A stretch of 41,109 nucleotides of DNA from Cloacimonetes bacterium UBA5284 (GTDB lineage: Bacteria; Cloacimonadota; Cloacimonadia; Cloacimonadales; Cloacimonadaceae). The notes beneath the pieces were generated by a model. The model saw only the letters and a program-made list of their open reading frames with translations, was not told where the DNA came from and searched no databases. Shown here one piece after another: positions 1 through 9,016 of the stretch. How positions within the stretch are numbered: the first letter of the stretch is position 1; every line of letters begins with the position of its first letter. The stretch lies in assembly GCA_002410505.1 (NCBI GenBank), contig DHSO01000012.1, positions 31,243 through 72,351 on the forward strand. The letters run 5' to 3'. The position numbers were made by a program, and so were the translations under genes.

Positions 1-71
1 AAGCGTTAATTATTAACGCTTGATAAACGCTTGATAAAGAAGTGATGAACGCCACCAAGACAGGGTGAAAA
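1..71 (+). repeat. Dispersed palindromic repeat, copy A (cut by window edge)
   Basis: The window opens inside a palindrome: 1-9 pairs with 13-21 around a three-base loop, followed by further 11-bp units ending near 55 and a tail to about 71. The same sequence recurs inverted at 20205-20320 and in this orientation at 40605-40722. The left half of this copy lies outside the window. Seen directly by comparing the three stretches; its function is unknown. Confidence 0.85.
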
Positions 72-601
72 TTGAGAAAGAATTGGATTTAAAGATGTAG
101 AGATGTAGACCACTTGCGCTTGATCACCAGTTTGAGCAGAAACGCCCCGCTCTAAGGTTCCAATATGTCAGCTTTCCCCGGGTTCATCCGGAATGCGGCC
201 CGGGGTTTTCATGCAACTTCGTATCCCCCTGAAGCCCTTGCATTGCGTAGGTTTGCAGGATTATGATGCAGATCATGACATCCGGGATGTTTGATATTGA
301 AGCTATAGACATGATCCTGAGATACTCTTAAGTGTATAAATAGCTGTAGAACATCCGGCAACCAATGCCGGGTAGATGACTCCGGCGCGGTTTGCGGGGA
401 TCGCCACAGCTCGATAAATATCCGGCCTTTATTTTCTTGCTCTATATTAAATCTCGATGCTATATCAGATAATGAAGTCGGGGTGTTCCCATCTGTTCAT
501 CCATTTCTTTCTTGACTTGAAAAGACTATTCAAATAGCTTGCTCATAATTGAATAAAAGCATTTGTATCTTCACAGTATGAATATGGGAGAAGAGACCGA
601 T
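72..601. other. Non-coding spacer upstream of the M6-like gene
   Basis: No convincing gene is visible here. The stretch holds a GC-rich hairpin at 176-209 (listed separately). A TTGACT at 512-517 lies upstream of the M6-like gene, but no -10 hexamer sits at a normal distance from it, so I do not call a promoter. Confidence 0.6.
176..209 (+). terminator. Possible intrinsic terminator hairpin
   Basis: The inverted repeat CCCCGGG (176-182) and CCCGGGG (199-205) encloses a 16-base loop and is followed by only four T residues. It could end transcription of a gene left of the window. The short T tract and long loop make this tentative. Confidence 0.4.
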
Positions 602-3600
602 ATGCCTAAATGGGCCAAACTAATACTCTTGAGCATGATAGCAATGCTGTGTACTCTGGCGCAAGCCATGGTTCCACCGCATCCTTTATATAAGGGAACA
701 CCGCCGAACTGGCAAGCTCCCTTGATGGAATTGCCGCCTGCCTCCGATGCCGAAGCCGCTGCGGGGGATGATAGCACGATTCCCGCAGCCTCGAGTCTGT
801 CTGCAAAGCACCGGACGGGTGATCTTCCCCAAAACATACTGGTTTTGATGGTGGAATTCAGCAATGTACATTTTCGCCTGGAGCCCGCGTATCCGGATTC
901 TCTGGTGCACGATGCTGCCTTTTTTGAACGCTGGATGCTGCATCTGGCGGATTTTTATCTGGACGCTTCTCACAGCGCGTACGAAATGAATTATACCGTA
1001 TATCCCCAAGCTTTCAGATTACCGCGATCAATGTCTTATTACGGTAGTGACAGCAGTGAAAAGACAGATGCCAATCTGCCGCAAATGTTGCCGGATCTAA
1101 TGCCTTTGTGCTCTCCACTGATCAATTTCTCGGATTACGACGGATTGATCATCTTTCATGCCGGACCAGGTCAGGAAACCGATATTGACGATAATATAGA
1201 CAGAAGCTCCACTATTTGGTCCACGTTCCTCACGCGAAGGCTCTTGCAATCCTATTTCGAACCCGATAACGACGAATATCCCGGCTTCACCACACCGGAC
1301 GGCGCCGTTCTCACCAACATCGTAGTGGTGCCGGAAGATGAGTATCACGACTATTTCCCGGGGCCCGAAGATCCGAATGCTGCGGCATATGTATTCAGCC
1401 TTTATGGAGTTCTGGCACATCAGTTTGGGCATATCTTGGGTTTACCGACCCTTTTTGACGGCAATGACGCCGACGGCGCAAGCCAAGGCATCGGAAATTG
1501 GGGGCTGATGGGCACCGGAGTGTGGAATGCCAACGGCTATGTTCCTGCGCAATTGTCCGCATGGAGCCGTTACTATCTGGGCTGGGAAGAGGCCGTAGTA
1601 ATAGACGAGGCCACAGAAAACTTGAGTCTGAATCACTTTCTGGACCATCAATCCACCGAACCGCGCCTATACAAAATCCCGATCTCGGACATGGAATACT
1701 TTCTGATCGAAAACCGTCAGCAAAATCCCGACGGCAGCATGGCCCCATCCAGTGCGGACAACCTCAGCGAGCTCTGGCCCAGCTATTCTTTCAAGCTCCT
1801 TCCTGATGGCGAACAGGACTATTATGACGAAGGCCAACTGATCCCCTATTTCAATTTCTCAAAAAACCGTTACACAGGTTGTGAATGGGATTTCTTCTTG
1901 CCCGGATACGGTCTGGATCCCAGCACAGATGGCAGCGGTATCCTTATCTGGCACATCGATGAGAATGTGATCGCGGAGAAATTCACGCCAAATTTTGACC
2001 TCAACCGGGTAAATAGCTACGCCCCGCACAAAGGAGTAGATCTGGAGGAAGCAGATGGATATCAGAATCTGGATACTTCTGTGATGAGCGAGTATAAATA
2101 TGGAGGGCCATACGACAGTTTTCGCGCCGGAAACAACGATTATTTTGGCGATTCAGTTCACAACGGCATCCTGTCGATGCCCACCAGTGAAAGCTACTAT
2201 GGCGGCATCCCTCTGGAAATATACGACATCAGCGATAGCGGCAATCAAATGACTTTCAGCGTGCGCTTTGCCTGGCGTTTAGATGCCGGCTTTGAAGGCG
2301 AAAGCTCACTGCCTGCATCGGTCCTGGATTTCGATGGCGATGGTTCTGATGAGATTTTCTATCCCATGCCAGACGGCAGATTGGCCATGTTTGCCAACGA
2401 CACCATGGCAGAGGGCTTTCCGGTCTACAGGCAGAGCATTACTCAACTCTATACCTGGGATGGATCCGATATATATCTGCCGATTCAGCATGAAACCATA
2501 GCCAGATTGGGCAGAATGAGCCCGGATAACATCATCTTTAACGTAAATTTGGAGCACCATCATTGGTTGAGCCATCCCGTGGATACATCGCAAAAGCTCT
2601 ACCTGCCGCTTTATGATGAGACTCTGCAGAAAAACACTGTGCTCCGTTTCGACAAGAGTCAAGCCGTCATCGATGACGATAGCATCAAGCTCGATGGAGA
2701 GATGACCTCAAACCTCAGTTGGATAGACGGCAAGCTCTTTGCTCTGCTGCGGGATGAACACGAGGATCAATACAGCCTAATGCACTGGGATGAGAACCGG
2801 GCAGAATTGCGGGTGGATCCCATTGCCCTGCCTGCAGATTCTTTGGCTTTCGCACTGTTTGCCGCCCCCTTGCAGGATGAAGTGAACCTCATCGCTCAAT
2901 GCCCCTCCAGCCTCTATGTGTTTGACTTGAACGACAATGGCATCAATCTGCGCCATGGCTTCCCGGTAGCCTTTCCGGACAGCAGCCGGGCAGCTATCAC
3001 GATCCAGGATTGGGATTCGAACGGCAAATTGGATCTGATCGTCGGCAGATCGAACCGCGTGTATATCTTTGACCATATGGGTTCGGATATCAGCTCCATA
3101 TATTTCAATATGGACCTTCATGCCGATTCCCTCGCTGCCGGTGCCATTGCCCTGGATCTGGATGGAGATGGCAGCTTGGAATTGGCTTCAGCCCTCACCC
3201 ACAATCGCCTGGTGGTATGGGAAGAAAGCTCCCGTCTCAAACCCGGTTATCCCCATTCCTTCGCCAAACGAGGGCGGCATTTGCCCTTTGTGACCTCCGG
3301 CGCGGATAGCCTGTATTATATCTGGATGGCGGCAGACGACGGCACGATATTCCGCAAAGAACTGCCGGATTATCGTCCCGAAACCGTGGATACCAGCTGG
3401 ATCTGTGAATATGCCAATCTGCGCAGAACCGCATCCCGCGGACCTTCCCAATTTCAAAATCAATATGAAAGCAGCAGCGCTTTTGTGGAAGATGAATTGT
3501 ATTTTTTTCCCAATCCCCTCAAACAAATATATGGACCTCAGATCAAACTGTCGGTGATGCCCACGCAAGATATGGAAATAGTACTTGCCATTTACGATAT

Positions 3601-3763
3601 CACCGGAAACATGGTTTTTAAACAAAAAGCGATGGGATATGCCTATCTGCGAAATCTGGATGCCTTTCAGATTCCGTCCGCAAAACTCAGCAGCGGCATA
3701 TATCTGGCCGTAATAACAGGCGGTGGCAGCACCAAGCGCCTCCGTTTTGGCATAGAGAAGTAA
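602..3763 (+). CDS. Secreted M6-like metalloprotease-fold protein with FG-GAP repeats and type IX-like sorting domain; catalytic Glu replaced by Gln
   Basis: About 1053 residues. I start at the ATG at 602 because the purine-rich stretch at 586-595 suits it and the product begins with a signal peptide (MPKWAKLILLSM, cleavage after AQA). An upstream TTG at 563 is also open but would place 13 residues before the signal. The middle resembles M6 (immune inhibitor A-like) proteases: a zinc-motif region HQFGHILGLP at residues 273-282 followed by NWGLMGTG, the usual Met-turn context. The motif normally reads HExxH; here Glu is Gln at residue 274 (CAG at 1421), so proteolysis is doubtful although both His ligands remain. 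FG-GAP-like Asp-rich repeats (DFDGDG, LDLDGDG) form the C-terminal half. The end (FFPNPLK, then SSGIYLAVI) is a FlgD/type IX-like sorting domain. It is first in a same-strand run with a PorV-like barrel and a subtilase. It may be a binding or inactive paralogue. Confidence 0.85.
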   Translation: MPKWAKLILLSMIAMLCTLAQAMVPPHPLYKGTPPNWQAPLMELPPASDAEAAAGDDSTIPAASSLSAKHRTGDLPQNILVLMVEFSNVHFRLEPAYPDSLVHDAAFFERWMLHLADFYLDASHSAYEMNYTVYPQAFRLPRSMSYYGSDSSEKTDANLPQMLPDLMPLCSPLINFSDYDGLIIFHAGPGQETDIDDNIDRSSTIWSTFLTRRLLQSYFEPDNDEYPGFTTPDGAVLTNIVVVPEDEYHDYFPGPEDPNAAAYVFSLYGVLAHQFGHILGLPTLFDGNDADGASQGIGNWGLMGTGVWNANGYVPAQLSAWSRYYLGWEEAVVIDEATENLSLNHFLDHQSTEPRLYKIPISDMEYFLIENRQQNPDGSMAPSSADNLSELWPSYSFKLLPDGEQDYYDEGQLIPYFNFSKNRYTGCEWDFFLPGYGLDPSTDGSGILIWHIDENVIAEKFTPNFDLNRVNSYAPHKGVDLEEADGYQNLDTSVMSEYKYGGPYDSFRAGNNDYFGDSVHNGILSMPTSESYYGGIPLEIYDISDSGNQMTFSVRFAWRLDAGFEGESSLPASVLDFDGDGSDEIFYPMPDGRLAMFANDTMAEGFPVYRQSITQLYTWDGSDIYLPIQHETIARLGRMSPDNIIFNVNLEHHHWLSHPVDTSQKLYLPLYDETLQKNTVLRFDKSQAVIDDDSIKLDGEMTSNLSWIDGKLFALLRDEHEDQYSLMHWDENRAELRVDPIALPADSLAFALFAAPLQDEVNLIAQCPSSLYVFDLNDNGINLRHGFPVAFPDSSRAAITIQDWDSNGKLDLIVGRSNRVYIFDHMGSDISSIYFNMDLHADSLAAGAIALDLDGDGSLELASALTHNRLVVWEESSRLKPGYPHSFAKRGRHLPFVTSGADSLYYIWMAADDGTIFRKELPDYRPETVDTSWICEYANLRRTASRGPSQFQNQYESSSAFVEDELYFFPNPLKQIYGPQIKLSVMPTQDMEIVLAIYDITGNMVFKQKAMGYAYLRNLDAFQIPSAKLSSGIYLAVITGGGSTKRLRFGIEK

Positions 3764-3783
3764 TTTTTAGGAGCGATACATAG

Positions 3784-4686
3784 ATGAAGCGATACATAAC
3801 GGCTCTGGTGATGATCAGCCTCGCCCTCTGCCTGATGGCAGAAAGTGTGAACGACGGCTCGGATTATGGTTACAAATTTTTGAACATCCCCATCAACCCG
3901 GTTAGCAACGCACTGGCGGGCAAGGGATTGAACAATCCTTCAAACATGACTGCGTGGATGTGGCAACCAGCGTCTTCGGCGATGCACTCTTACCGCAGTG
4001 CCTCTGCCTCACACAGCAATTGGATAGGAGATACGGCATATACAGCATTAGTATACTCCTATGCCAGACGCAGTTCCCACATCGGTCTGGCCTTGCGGAA
4101 TCTCACTTATGGCGAGATCGAAAAGCGCGATGATATCGGCAGCCTATTGGGATACTACAATCCCACGGATATCGCAGCCAGTGGCAACTATGCGCTGCGT
4201 ATCACGCCAAATCTGTATGCCGGGGCAAACCTCAGTATTGCCTATCAAAAGCTGGATACCGCGTCTTCCCTGGCCATTTCCACGGATATCGGCATCACCA
4301 CGCTCACGATGTTCAAAGATAGCCGGGTCTCTGCCGCAGTGCGCAATCTGGGCATCAGCAACAAGCTGGACAAAGAAAGTGTGAAGCTGCCCCTCAGCTA
4401 CGATCTAGACGCTTTCAAGGGCTTCGAAATCGCTGAACAGTATCTGGGCCTGGAAGCGGGCATGAGTCTTCCGGCAGATGCGGACCTGCAGGCTCATCTG
4501 GCAGCGGAACTGAATCTATTGGAGCGTTTGAAACTGAGAGCGGGCTACAGATTCAATCATGATTCTGCAGATATCAGCGCGGGCTTTGGCCTGAATATAT
4601 CTTCATTTGTGATAGATTACGCCTTTGTGCCCTATGATAAGGGTCTGGGCGATGTACACAGTTTTGGCATAAGCTACATATTCTAA
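3784..4686 (+). CDS. PorV/PorQ-like outer-membrane beta-barrel protein
   Basis: 300 residues with a signal peptide (MKRYITALVMISLALCLMA). After it comes a stretch resembling the PorV/PorQ (UPF0164) family: YKFLNIPINPVSNALAGKG, corresponding to the family's 'FL.i...ara.aMGga' opening, then MTAWMWQPAS. The rest has alternating beta-strand character and ends in DYAFVPYDKGLG and a terminal Phe (SYIF), typical of outer-membrane barrels. In Bacteroidota, PorV shuttles type IX cargo and PorQ/PorZ act in cargo processing; here the role is inferred from family and position. It lies 20 bp after the M6-like gene and 33 bp before the subtilase, both of which carry type IX-like sorting domains, so a dedicated cargo partner is plausible. 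AGGAG at 3769-3773 supports the start. I cannot tell PorV from PorQ or a diverged relative. Confidence 0.72.
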   Translation: MKRYITALVMISLALCLMAESVNDGSDYGYKFLNIPINPVSNALAGKGLNNPSNMTAWMWQPASSAMHSYRSASASHSNWIGDTAYTALVYSYARRSSHIGLALRNLTYGEIEKRDDIGSLLGYYNPTDIAASGNYALRITPNLYAGANLSIAYQKLDTASSLAISTDIGITTLTMFKDSRVSAAVRNLGISNKLDKESVKLPLSYDLDAFKGFEIAEQYLGLEAGMSLPADADLQAHLAAELNLLERLKLRAGYRFNHDSADISAGFGLNISSFVIDYAFVPYDKGLGDVHSFGISYIF

Positions 4687-4719
4687 ATATTTTGCAGGGC
4701 ATAGCAATAAAAGGATTAT

Positions 4720-7700
4720 ATGAGTTTCGATAGTTTAGTTGATAGACGACACCATGTATTTCAATTACCACTGATAGCACTGCTTGCGTTGACAATCGCG
4801 CTCGCGGGCATACCGGGTTCCGGCTACGCAATGCCACAATACAGCGATGGCCAAGTCCTGTTCAAAACCACGCAAGCTACTTACCTGAATGGAGCTAAGA
4901 CCGGTTTGGGGGCTTTCGACAGCTACCTGGCTCATCACGGACTAAAGGACATCAAAGCAATAACAGGAATGCCTGCGGGACATTACTTTAGCGCCGAGCT
5001 GAGCATTATGCCCGATCTGGCGCAGATGAAGAGTCTCAGCTTTCCCGGTATCAGCTATGTGGAACCAAACTATCTGCGCAAGATGCACGGAAACCCAAAC
5101 GATCCCTTATTCCCCCGACAACTTCATCACTTGGTAAACCTCCCTACCGCATGGGATTACGGCACGGGCAATCAACAGATAATAGTTGGCGTAATCGACA
5201 GCGGTATGCTGATAAACCATCCGGATCTGGCCGGCAATGTATATAAAAACCTGGGGGAGATCCCGGATAATGGGATAGATGACGATGGGAATGGTTATGT
5301 GGATGATTGGTGCGGTTGGGACTTTGTCGATGCTCCCCAGATGAGCGATGTGGCATTGGGAGACTATCTGGAGCAGGATAACGATGTAGAGGATGAGAAT
5401 TTTCACGGCACTCACGTGTCCGGAATCATCGGAGCCATGGGAAACAACGGCATTGGCATCAGCGGAGTATGCTGGAATGTTCGCTTGATGCCTCTGAGGG
5501 CGGGCTTTCGAACTGCAGAAGCCGGATTCCTGCAAGATGACGATGCCGCGGCTGCCATCATCTATGCTGCGGATAACGGCTGTCACGTGATCAATATGAG
5601 CTGGGGCGACCCAAATTACTCTGCCATCATCGCCGATGCTTGCGAATATGCCTACAACAAAGGGGTAACCCTGGTGGCATCTTCCGGTAATGACAGCGGG
5701 CCCAATATGGGGTATCCCGCCAAGCTTTCCACAGTAATATCCGTGGGTAGCGTGAACGCCGCCAAGGTGCTTTCAAATTTTTCCAGCTATGGCTACGATC
5801 TGGACCTGGTGGCGCCCGGAGAGGCGGTTATATCCACATACAAAGACAGCGGAGCCGATATGTATATGGAGATGAGCGGAACATCGATGAGTTCTCCCTA
5901 CGTGGCTGGAGCTGCCGCTCTCTTACTGTCGCTGATGCCCGGACTTTCGCCGGCGGAATTGCGCGCCAGACTACTCTCTTCCACAGACGATATCGACGCC
6001 CCCGGTCTGGATATCCGCACCGGTCATGGACTGCTGAATGTGCGCAAACTCATAGAAAATCTGGATCCACCTTTTGTGCAGGTGCTCTACCCGCTGGATC
6101 AGATTTCAATATCCGGTAGCACGGAGATCTTTGGCAGCGTGTATGGAGAGGATTTTGCCTGTTATACTATCATGTATCGCAGCATCACCAATCCTTACCA
6201 ATCCGTGTGGATGGACGCCAGAGAGCACACACAATTGCCGGTGGAATATACTGAAGAAGTGCATAATGGACGCCTCGGCGAGTTCTATATTCCGGACTAT
6301 CTGCCCGAAGATACCTATATGATGAGAATTCAGTATGAAAAGCGCTATAACACCTTGAATCGCTACAATTTCTACTTTACCGTGAGGGTGGATCGCAGCG
6401 CTCCGCAGATAAAGCCCGGCTCCTTGCAGAGCTTTTCCCGCTATGACAATGAAAACCTGCGTTACTATATAAGCGCCGTCTACGACGAACCGGTGCATAC
6501 CCGCTTGATGATCACGGATTCTTTGGAGCAAGAACACACAGTGTATGGTACCGTGCTGGATACTCTGCAGATCTGGCCCTTGCCTCAATACCTGCCGGAA
6601 GGTAACATCGACTTTCAGATACAAGCCACAAACCGCTCTGAGATCAGCAGTCAAAGCCCCTTGCATCAAGATGCCATCAATATCCATTACCAGAGCGTCC
6701 CCGCCCATGGCTACACCAAAACAGAGGTGGGCAGCGCAAAAGTTCCGTTAAACCGATGGCACGATTTTGACGGCAACGGTAAAGCGGAGTATCTGGCAAT
6801 GGACCTCCCCGTAGCCGGTTACGGAGCCATCCATGCGTATGAACCCGGCCCGGTCGGTCACGTATCAAAACACGATTTCGGGCAAAACGGATGGCCCTTG
6901 GATCTGGGCAATACCATTAACGGGGGCATGGAGCTGCTTTTACTGCAGTCCGAGACCGCAAAGCTGTGGGAGAGCTATCCCCAAGCTGCTGCACCCTATC
7001 CCTCTGCGGACTCCCTGATCTTCAGCGATACCGGCATCACCGGCGGCAATATGGGCGATTATAACGGCGATGGCATACTCGATCTGCTATTGGTAAAGAA
7101 CCTCCCCGACCAACGTGTCATCCAGCTATATTCCCGCAATCTCAGCGGCATGATGCTGCCTCGCAACTTGTTACTAAACAACACCGCCACTGCTACCCGC
7201 AACAACTTTGTGCCCACTGTTATCGTGGATTCCCTCAATTTCAATTCCAGGCCCGATATCCTTTGTGCCGATACAGACGGAGATATCATGATCTTTGAGG
7301 TGCAAAACAATGCTCATGCACCGATGATCTGGCATCATCGCTTTCCCGTGGGCAATACCTATCATCTTGCCGCCGGAGATTTTGACGGTGATGGACGGCG
7401 GGATTTTGTGGTAGGTGGATCAAACACAAACAGTATCAATCCGGATCTTAATTTCTGGCGCTTTGAGGGCTTCACCCGCGGCGAGGCTGATACCATATTC
7501 GTAAGCATGGGCAACATCATGTTCAACAGCGTGGACTCTCAGAGTTCCATCACTGTGGCGGATTTGAACGGCGACGGTAAAGACGAGCTGATTTTGGCGC
7601 TCTCTCCCAATCTCTACATATTGGAATACACAGGCGGTGCCTTCAAGCCCATCTTTATGGGCGACAGCAGCATGAACTATCGTCTGGCGTCATACAGGAG

Positions 7701-8946
7701 CAGCGATAACAAGGTGAGAGTGTTGGCAAATGCTTTCAGCCCCGCGGATACGCTGGTCGCGGTAGAATGGATGGTAAATGAGGCAGATCCCGGCCTTTCG
7801 GCTCCTATCAACGTGATATCTCAGGCCTTGGGACCCGATGCGGTGTACATCAGTTGGATAGGCGTGGGGGCAGATGCCTACAGCGTATATCGCCGCACTG
7901 AAGATGAAGCTCCCATCCTGCTTACCACTGTGGAAGCGGAATTCTTCCTGGATACCGATGTACACAGCGGCAATAGCTACAGCTATGCCATAAGCGCGGA
8001 TTTCAGCAATGGCAGCGCACTTTCAGCCTGGCACACAGCCAATCCCATGCCCGTACCCGAGATATTGGAAGCGACAATGATCGGCAGCAGGGAAATCCGT
8101 TTGCTATTCAATCAAGCTATGCCTTCCCACATTCTGAATCCGAATTTCTATAAAATGTCTCACGATCTGGCCATGCCCATCTCGGTGAACAGTATTGCCC
8201 AGCAGCATGGCGTCCAGCTTCGTTTTCGGGATCAGATCCCACCCAGCGATAGCCTGCTGACTCTGCAACTGCATGGCATCAGCGGCATTAGCGGAATCCA
8301 GATGACACAAAGCAGCTGCAGCTTTGCCTATGTGAATGACATCGACGCCCCCAGAGTGCAGAGCGTGAATATCATAAACCAAAACAAGAGCGTGGAGATC
8401 ATCTTCGATGAAGACTTGGAACCCACAAGCGCTTCGTTTAGCGGAAATTACATCTTGAACAGCCCGGACAATGATCCCGAAAACGCCATAATCGAAGTAC
8501 TCTGCGAAGGCGCGCGGGTGATCGTGAGCTTCGCCGGTGCCCTAAAATTCAGTAATGAAGCATATTTCATCGAGATCCGGAATGTACAAGATCTCTTTGG
8601 CAACACCATTTCACCGCTGCACAACCTTGCCCGTTTTGCCCTGCGCGACATCGATGACCTGTCTCACATCGTGGTATTTCCCAATCCCCTCAAACGCTTT
8701 GAACACTCCGAGGTCGCCTTCATGAATTTCCCCGCCGGGAAAAAGGGCAGAATAGCCATCTATGATGCATCCGGAAGCTTGGTACACAAAGCAAACATCG
8801 GCCCCTTCAATCCCGAAAACAACCGCATCATTTGGCGCTGGAACGCCACCAATAACAAGGGGCAAAAGATCTCCAGCGGCGTGTATTTCTACATAGTGGA
8901 GATGGACGACGAAAGAGCCCGGGGAAAATTCGCCGTGATCAACTAA
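4720..8946 (+). CDS. Secreted subtilisin-like (S8) serine protease with FG-GAP, Fn3/Ig-like and type IX-like sorting domains
   Basis: 1408 residues. The signal peptide has a long N-region (hydrophobic from about residue 17, ending near GYA). Residues about 40-120 resemble an inhibitory propeptide. The catalytic domain (about 125-440) shows the full triad: Asp160 in GVIDSGM, His229 in FHGTHVSG and Ser389 in GTSMSSPYVAG, with oxyanion Asn324 in SSGND, so it should be active. FG-GAP-like repeats follow (DFDGNGKAEY, DYNGDGILDL, DFDGDGRRDF, DLNGDGKDEL; about 685-960). A fibronectin III-like domain (about 1028-1110), two SbsA/Big-type Ig-like domains (about 1115-1310) and a FlgD-like C-terminal sorting domain (VFPNPLK to SSGVYFYIVEMD) complete it. 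The protein is presumably exported and surface-attached or released for extracellular proteolysis. AGGA at 4711-4714 supports the start. It is third in the run with the M6-like protein and the barrel. Confidence 0.92.
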   Translation: MSFDSLVDRRHHVFQLPLIALLALTIALAGIPGSGYAMPQYSDGQVLFKTTQATYLNGAKTGLGAFDSYLAHHGLKDIKAITGMPAGHYFSAELSIMPDLAQMKSLSFPGISYVEPNYLRKMHGNPNDPLFPRQLHHLVNLPTAWDYGTGNQQIIVGVIDSGMLINHPDLAGNVYKNLGEIPDNGIDDDGNGYVDDWCGWDFVDAPQMSDVALGDYLEQDNDVEDENFHGTHVSGIIGAMGNNGIGISGVCWNVRLMPLRAGFRTAEAGFLQDDDAAAAIIYAADNGCHVINMSWGDPNYSAIIADACEYAYNKGVTLVASSGNDSGPNMGYPAKLSTVISVGSVNAAKVLSNFSSYGYDLDLVAPGEAVISTYKDSGADMYMEMSGTSMSSPYVAGAAALLLSLMPGLSPAELRARLLSSTDDIDAPGLDIRTGHGLLNVRKLIENLDPPFVQVLYPLDQISISGSTEIFGSVYGEDFACYTIMYRSITNPYQSVWMDAREHTQLPVEYTEEVHNGRLGEFYIPDYLPEDTYMMRIQYEKRYNTLNRYNFYFTVRVDRSAPQIKPGSLQSFSRYDNENLRYYISAVYDEPVHTRLMITDSLEQEHTVYGTVLDTLQIWPLPQYLPEGNIDFQIQATNRSEISSQSPLHQDAINIHYQSVPAHGYTKTEVGSAKVPLNRWHDFDGNGKAEYLAMDLPVAGYGAIHAYEPGPVGHVSKHDFGQNGWPLDLGNTINGGMELLLLQSETAKLWESYPQAAAPYPSADSLIFSDTGITGGNMGDYNGDGILDLLLVKNLPDQRVIQLYSRNLSGMMLPRNLLLNNTATATRNNFVPTVIVDSLNFNSRPDILCADTDGDIMIFEVQNNAHAPMIWHHRFPVGNTYHLAAGDFDGDGRRDFVVGGSNTNSINPDLNFWRFEGFTRGEADTIFVSMGNIMFNSVDSQSSITVADLNGDGKDELILALSPNLYILEYTGGAFKPIFMGDSSMNYRLASYRSSDNKVRVLANAFSPADTLVAVEWMVNEADPGLSAPINVISQALGPDAVYISWIGVGADAYSVYRRTEDEAPILLTTVEAEFFLDTDVHSGNSYSYAISADFSNGSALSAWHTANPMPVPEILEATMIGSREIRLLFNQAMPSHILNPNFYKMSHDLAMPISVNSIAQQHGVQLRFRDQIPPSDSLLTLQLHGISGISGIQMTQSSCSFAYVNDIDAPRVQSVNIINQNKSVEIIFDEDLEPTSASFSGNYILNSPDNDPENAIIEVLCEGARVIVSFAGALKFSNEAYFIEIRNVQDLFGNTISPLHNLARFALRDIDDLSHIVVFPNPLKRFEHSEVAFMNFPAGKKGRIAIYDASGSLVHKANIGPFNPENNRIIWRWNATNNKGQKISSGVYFYIVEMDDERARGKFAVIN

Positions 8947-9016
8947 GATAAACTCCCTGATACACTACAGAACGATCACAAAGCCACGCTCAAACGCAGA
9001 ATGCAAGGAGTATTGA

